Source: Neoroseomonas oryzicola (GTDB taxonomy: Bacteria > Pseudomonadota > Alphaproteobacteria > Acetobacterales > Acetobacteraceae). From it: a stretch of DNA of 64,000 nucleotides. Under the pieces are notes generated by a model. It did not search any database. It had not been told where the DNA came from and saw only the letters and a list, made by a program, of their open reading frames with translations. The stretch covers positions 586,283-650,282 of the forward strand of contig NZ_JAAVUP010000003.1 in NCBI RefSeq assembly GCF_012163135.1. Reading direction: 5' to 3'. Positions 63,820-64,000 of the stretch are shown here, piece after piece; position 1 is the first letter of the stretch, and each line of letters opens with the position of its first letter. The translations under genes were made by a program, and so were the position numbers.

Positions 63820-64000
63820 TCCGTGCCCTCGTCACCGGCGGCAGCAGCCCGATCGGGGAGGCGATCTGCCGCGCCCTCGCCCGCGACGGGCTGCGCGTCA
63901 TCGTCCATGCCCATGCCAATGTCGCGCGCGCCGAGGCGCTGGCGGCGGAGCTCGGCGGCGAGAGCGTCGCCTTCGACATCGCCGACCACGCGGCGAGCCT
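63816..64000 (+). CDS. 3-oxoacyl-ACP reductase (FabG/ApeQ-like), partial
   Basis: The N-terminal 61 residues of a short-chain reductase, cut by the window end. MIRALVTGGSSPIGEAICRALARDG carries the NADPH-binding TGGSSPIG motif. It overlaps the dehydratase stop by ATGA. It should reduce 3-keto groups in the polyene chain, in the order KS, CLF, DH, KR. Confidence 0.85.
   Translation, partial: MIRALVTGGSSPIGEAICRALARDGLRVIVHAHANVARAEALAAELGGESVAFDIADHAAS

Noticed and set aside
63816-64000. Possible frameshifted or truncated reductase
   Set aside because: The reading frame is intact to the window end. The gene is cut by the window, not broken.

Overview
This window looks like chromosomal core DNA of a very GC-rich alphaproteobacterium, most likely Acetobacteraceae (Roseomonas-like). 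This is an inference from gene content: mutS-glnD, accD-folC, a Tim44-domain gene beside mltA, the chvG/chvI pair near pckA, an SdhE/SDHAF4-type small gene, oxyR-katG, and two solitary Bug/TctC receptors. I saw no rRNA, tRNA, CRISPR array, transposase or prophage gene. Coding density is very high and no gene-free gap exceeds about 300 bases. The strong GC bias opens many long spurious antisense frames, which I left out.

Layout. 0-13 kb: a CobW GTPase, the mutS-glnD operon, a VOC protein, an oligopeptide-type substrate-binding protein, aspartate 4-decarboxylase, the malic enzyme maeB and a DUF488 gene. 13-18.5 kb: three small secreted proteins, two of them built from 11-residue repeats, then a TctC receptor, an EI24 membrane protein, a bactofilin, a lipoprotein and an AEC carrier. 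18.5-25.4 kb: a catabolic gene set (TctC receptor, TIM-barrel isomerase, DUF993 protein, Gfo/Idh/MocA dehydrogenase, DapA-like aldolase) with a TetR regulator, a clear palindromic operator and an epimerase. 25.4-34 kb: mltA, Tim44, phosphatase, htpX, SDHAF4, a lipoprotein, an STT3-like membrane protein, an NHL protein and aqpZ. 34-44 kb: ecsC-oxyR divergent from katG, a Fur/Irr-like regulator, accD-folC, a DegT aminotransferase and a DUF1194 protein. 44-53.5 kb: DUF3775, an aldo/keto reductase with a WD40 protein, a four-gene redox operon (OsmC, FAD monooxygenase, GGR-like, MaoC), a soluble CadC-type TPR regulator, DUF1127 and a DMT exporter. 53.5-58.5 kb: chvG-chvI, a HugZ-like gene and pckA.

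58.5-64 kb is the most striking part. Directly behind pckA runs a tightly overlapping operon: LolA-like carrier, MMPL exporter, ketosynthase, half-length ketosynthase partner, hotdog dehydratase and ketoreductase. This matches the type II polyketide machinery of aryl-polyene/xanthomonadin-like pigments. It is cut by the window end.

The second striking feature is three families of palindromic extragenic repeats (called A, B and C here), ten copies in all, mostly just behind gene ends. Stems are conserved and loops vary. Some probably double as transcription terminators.
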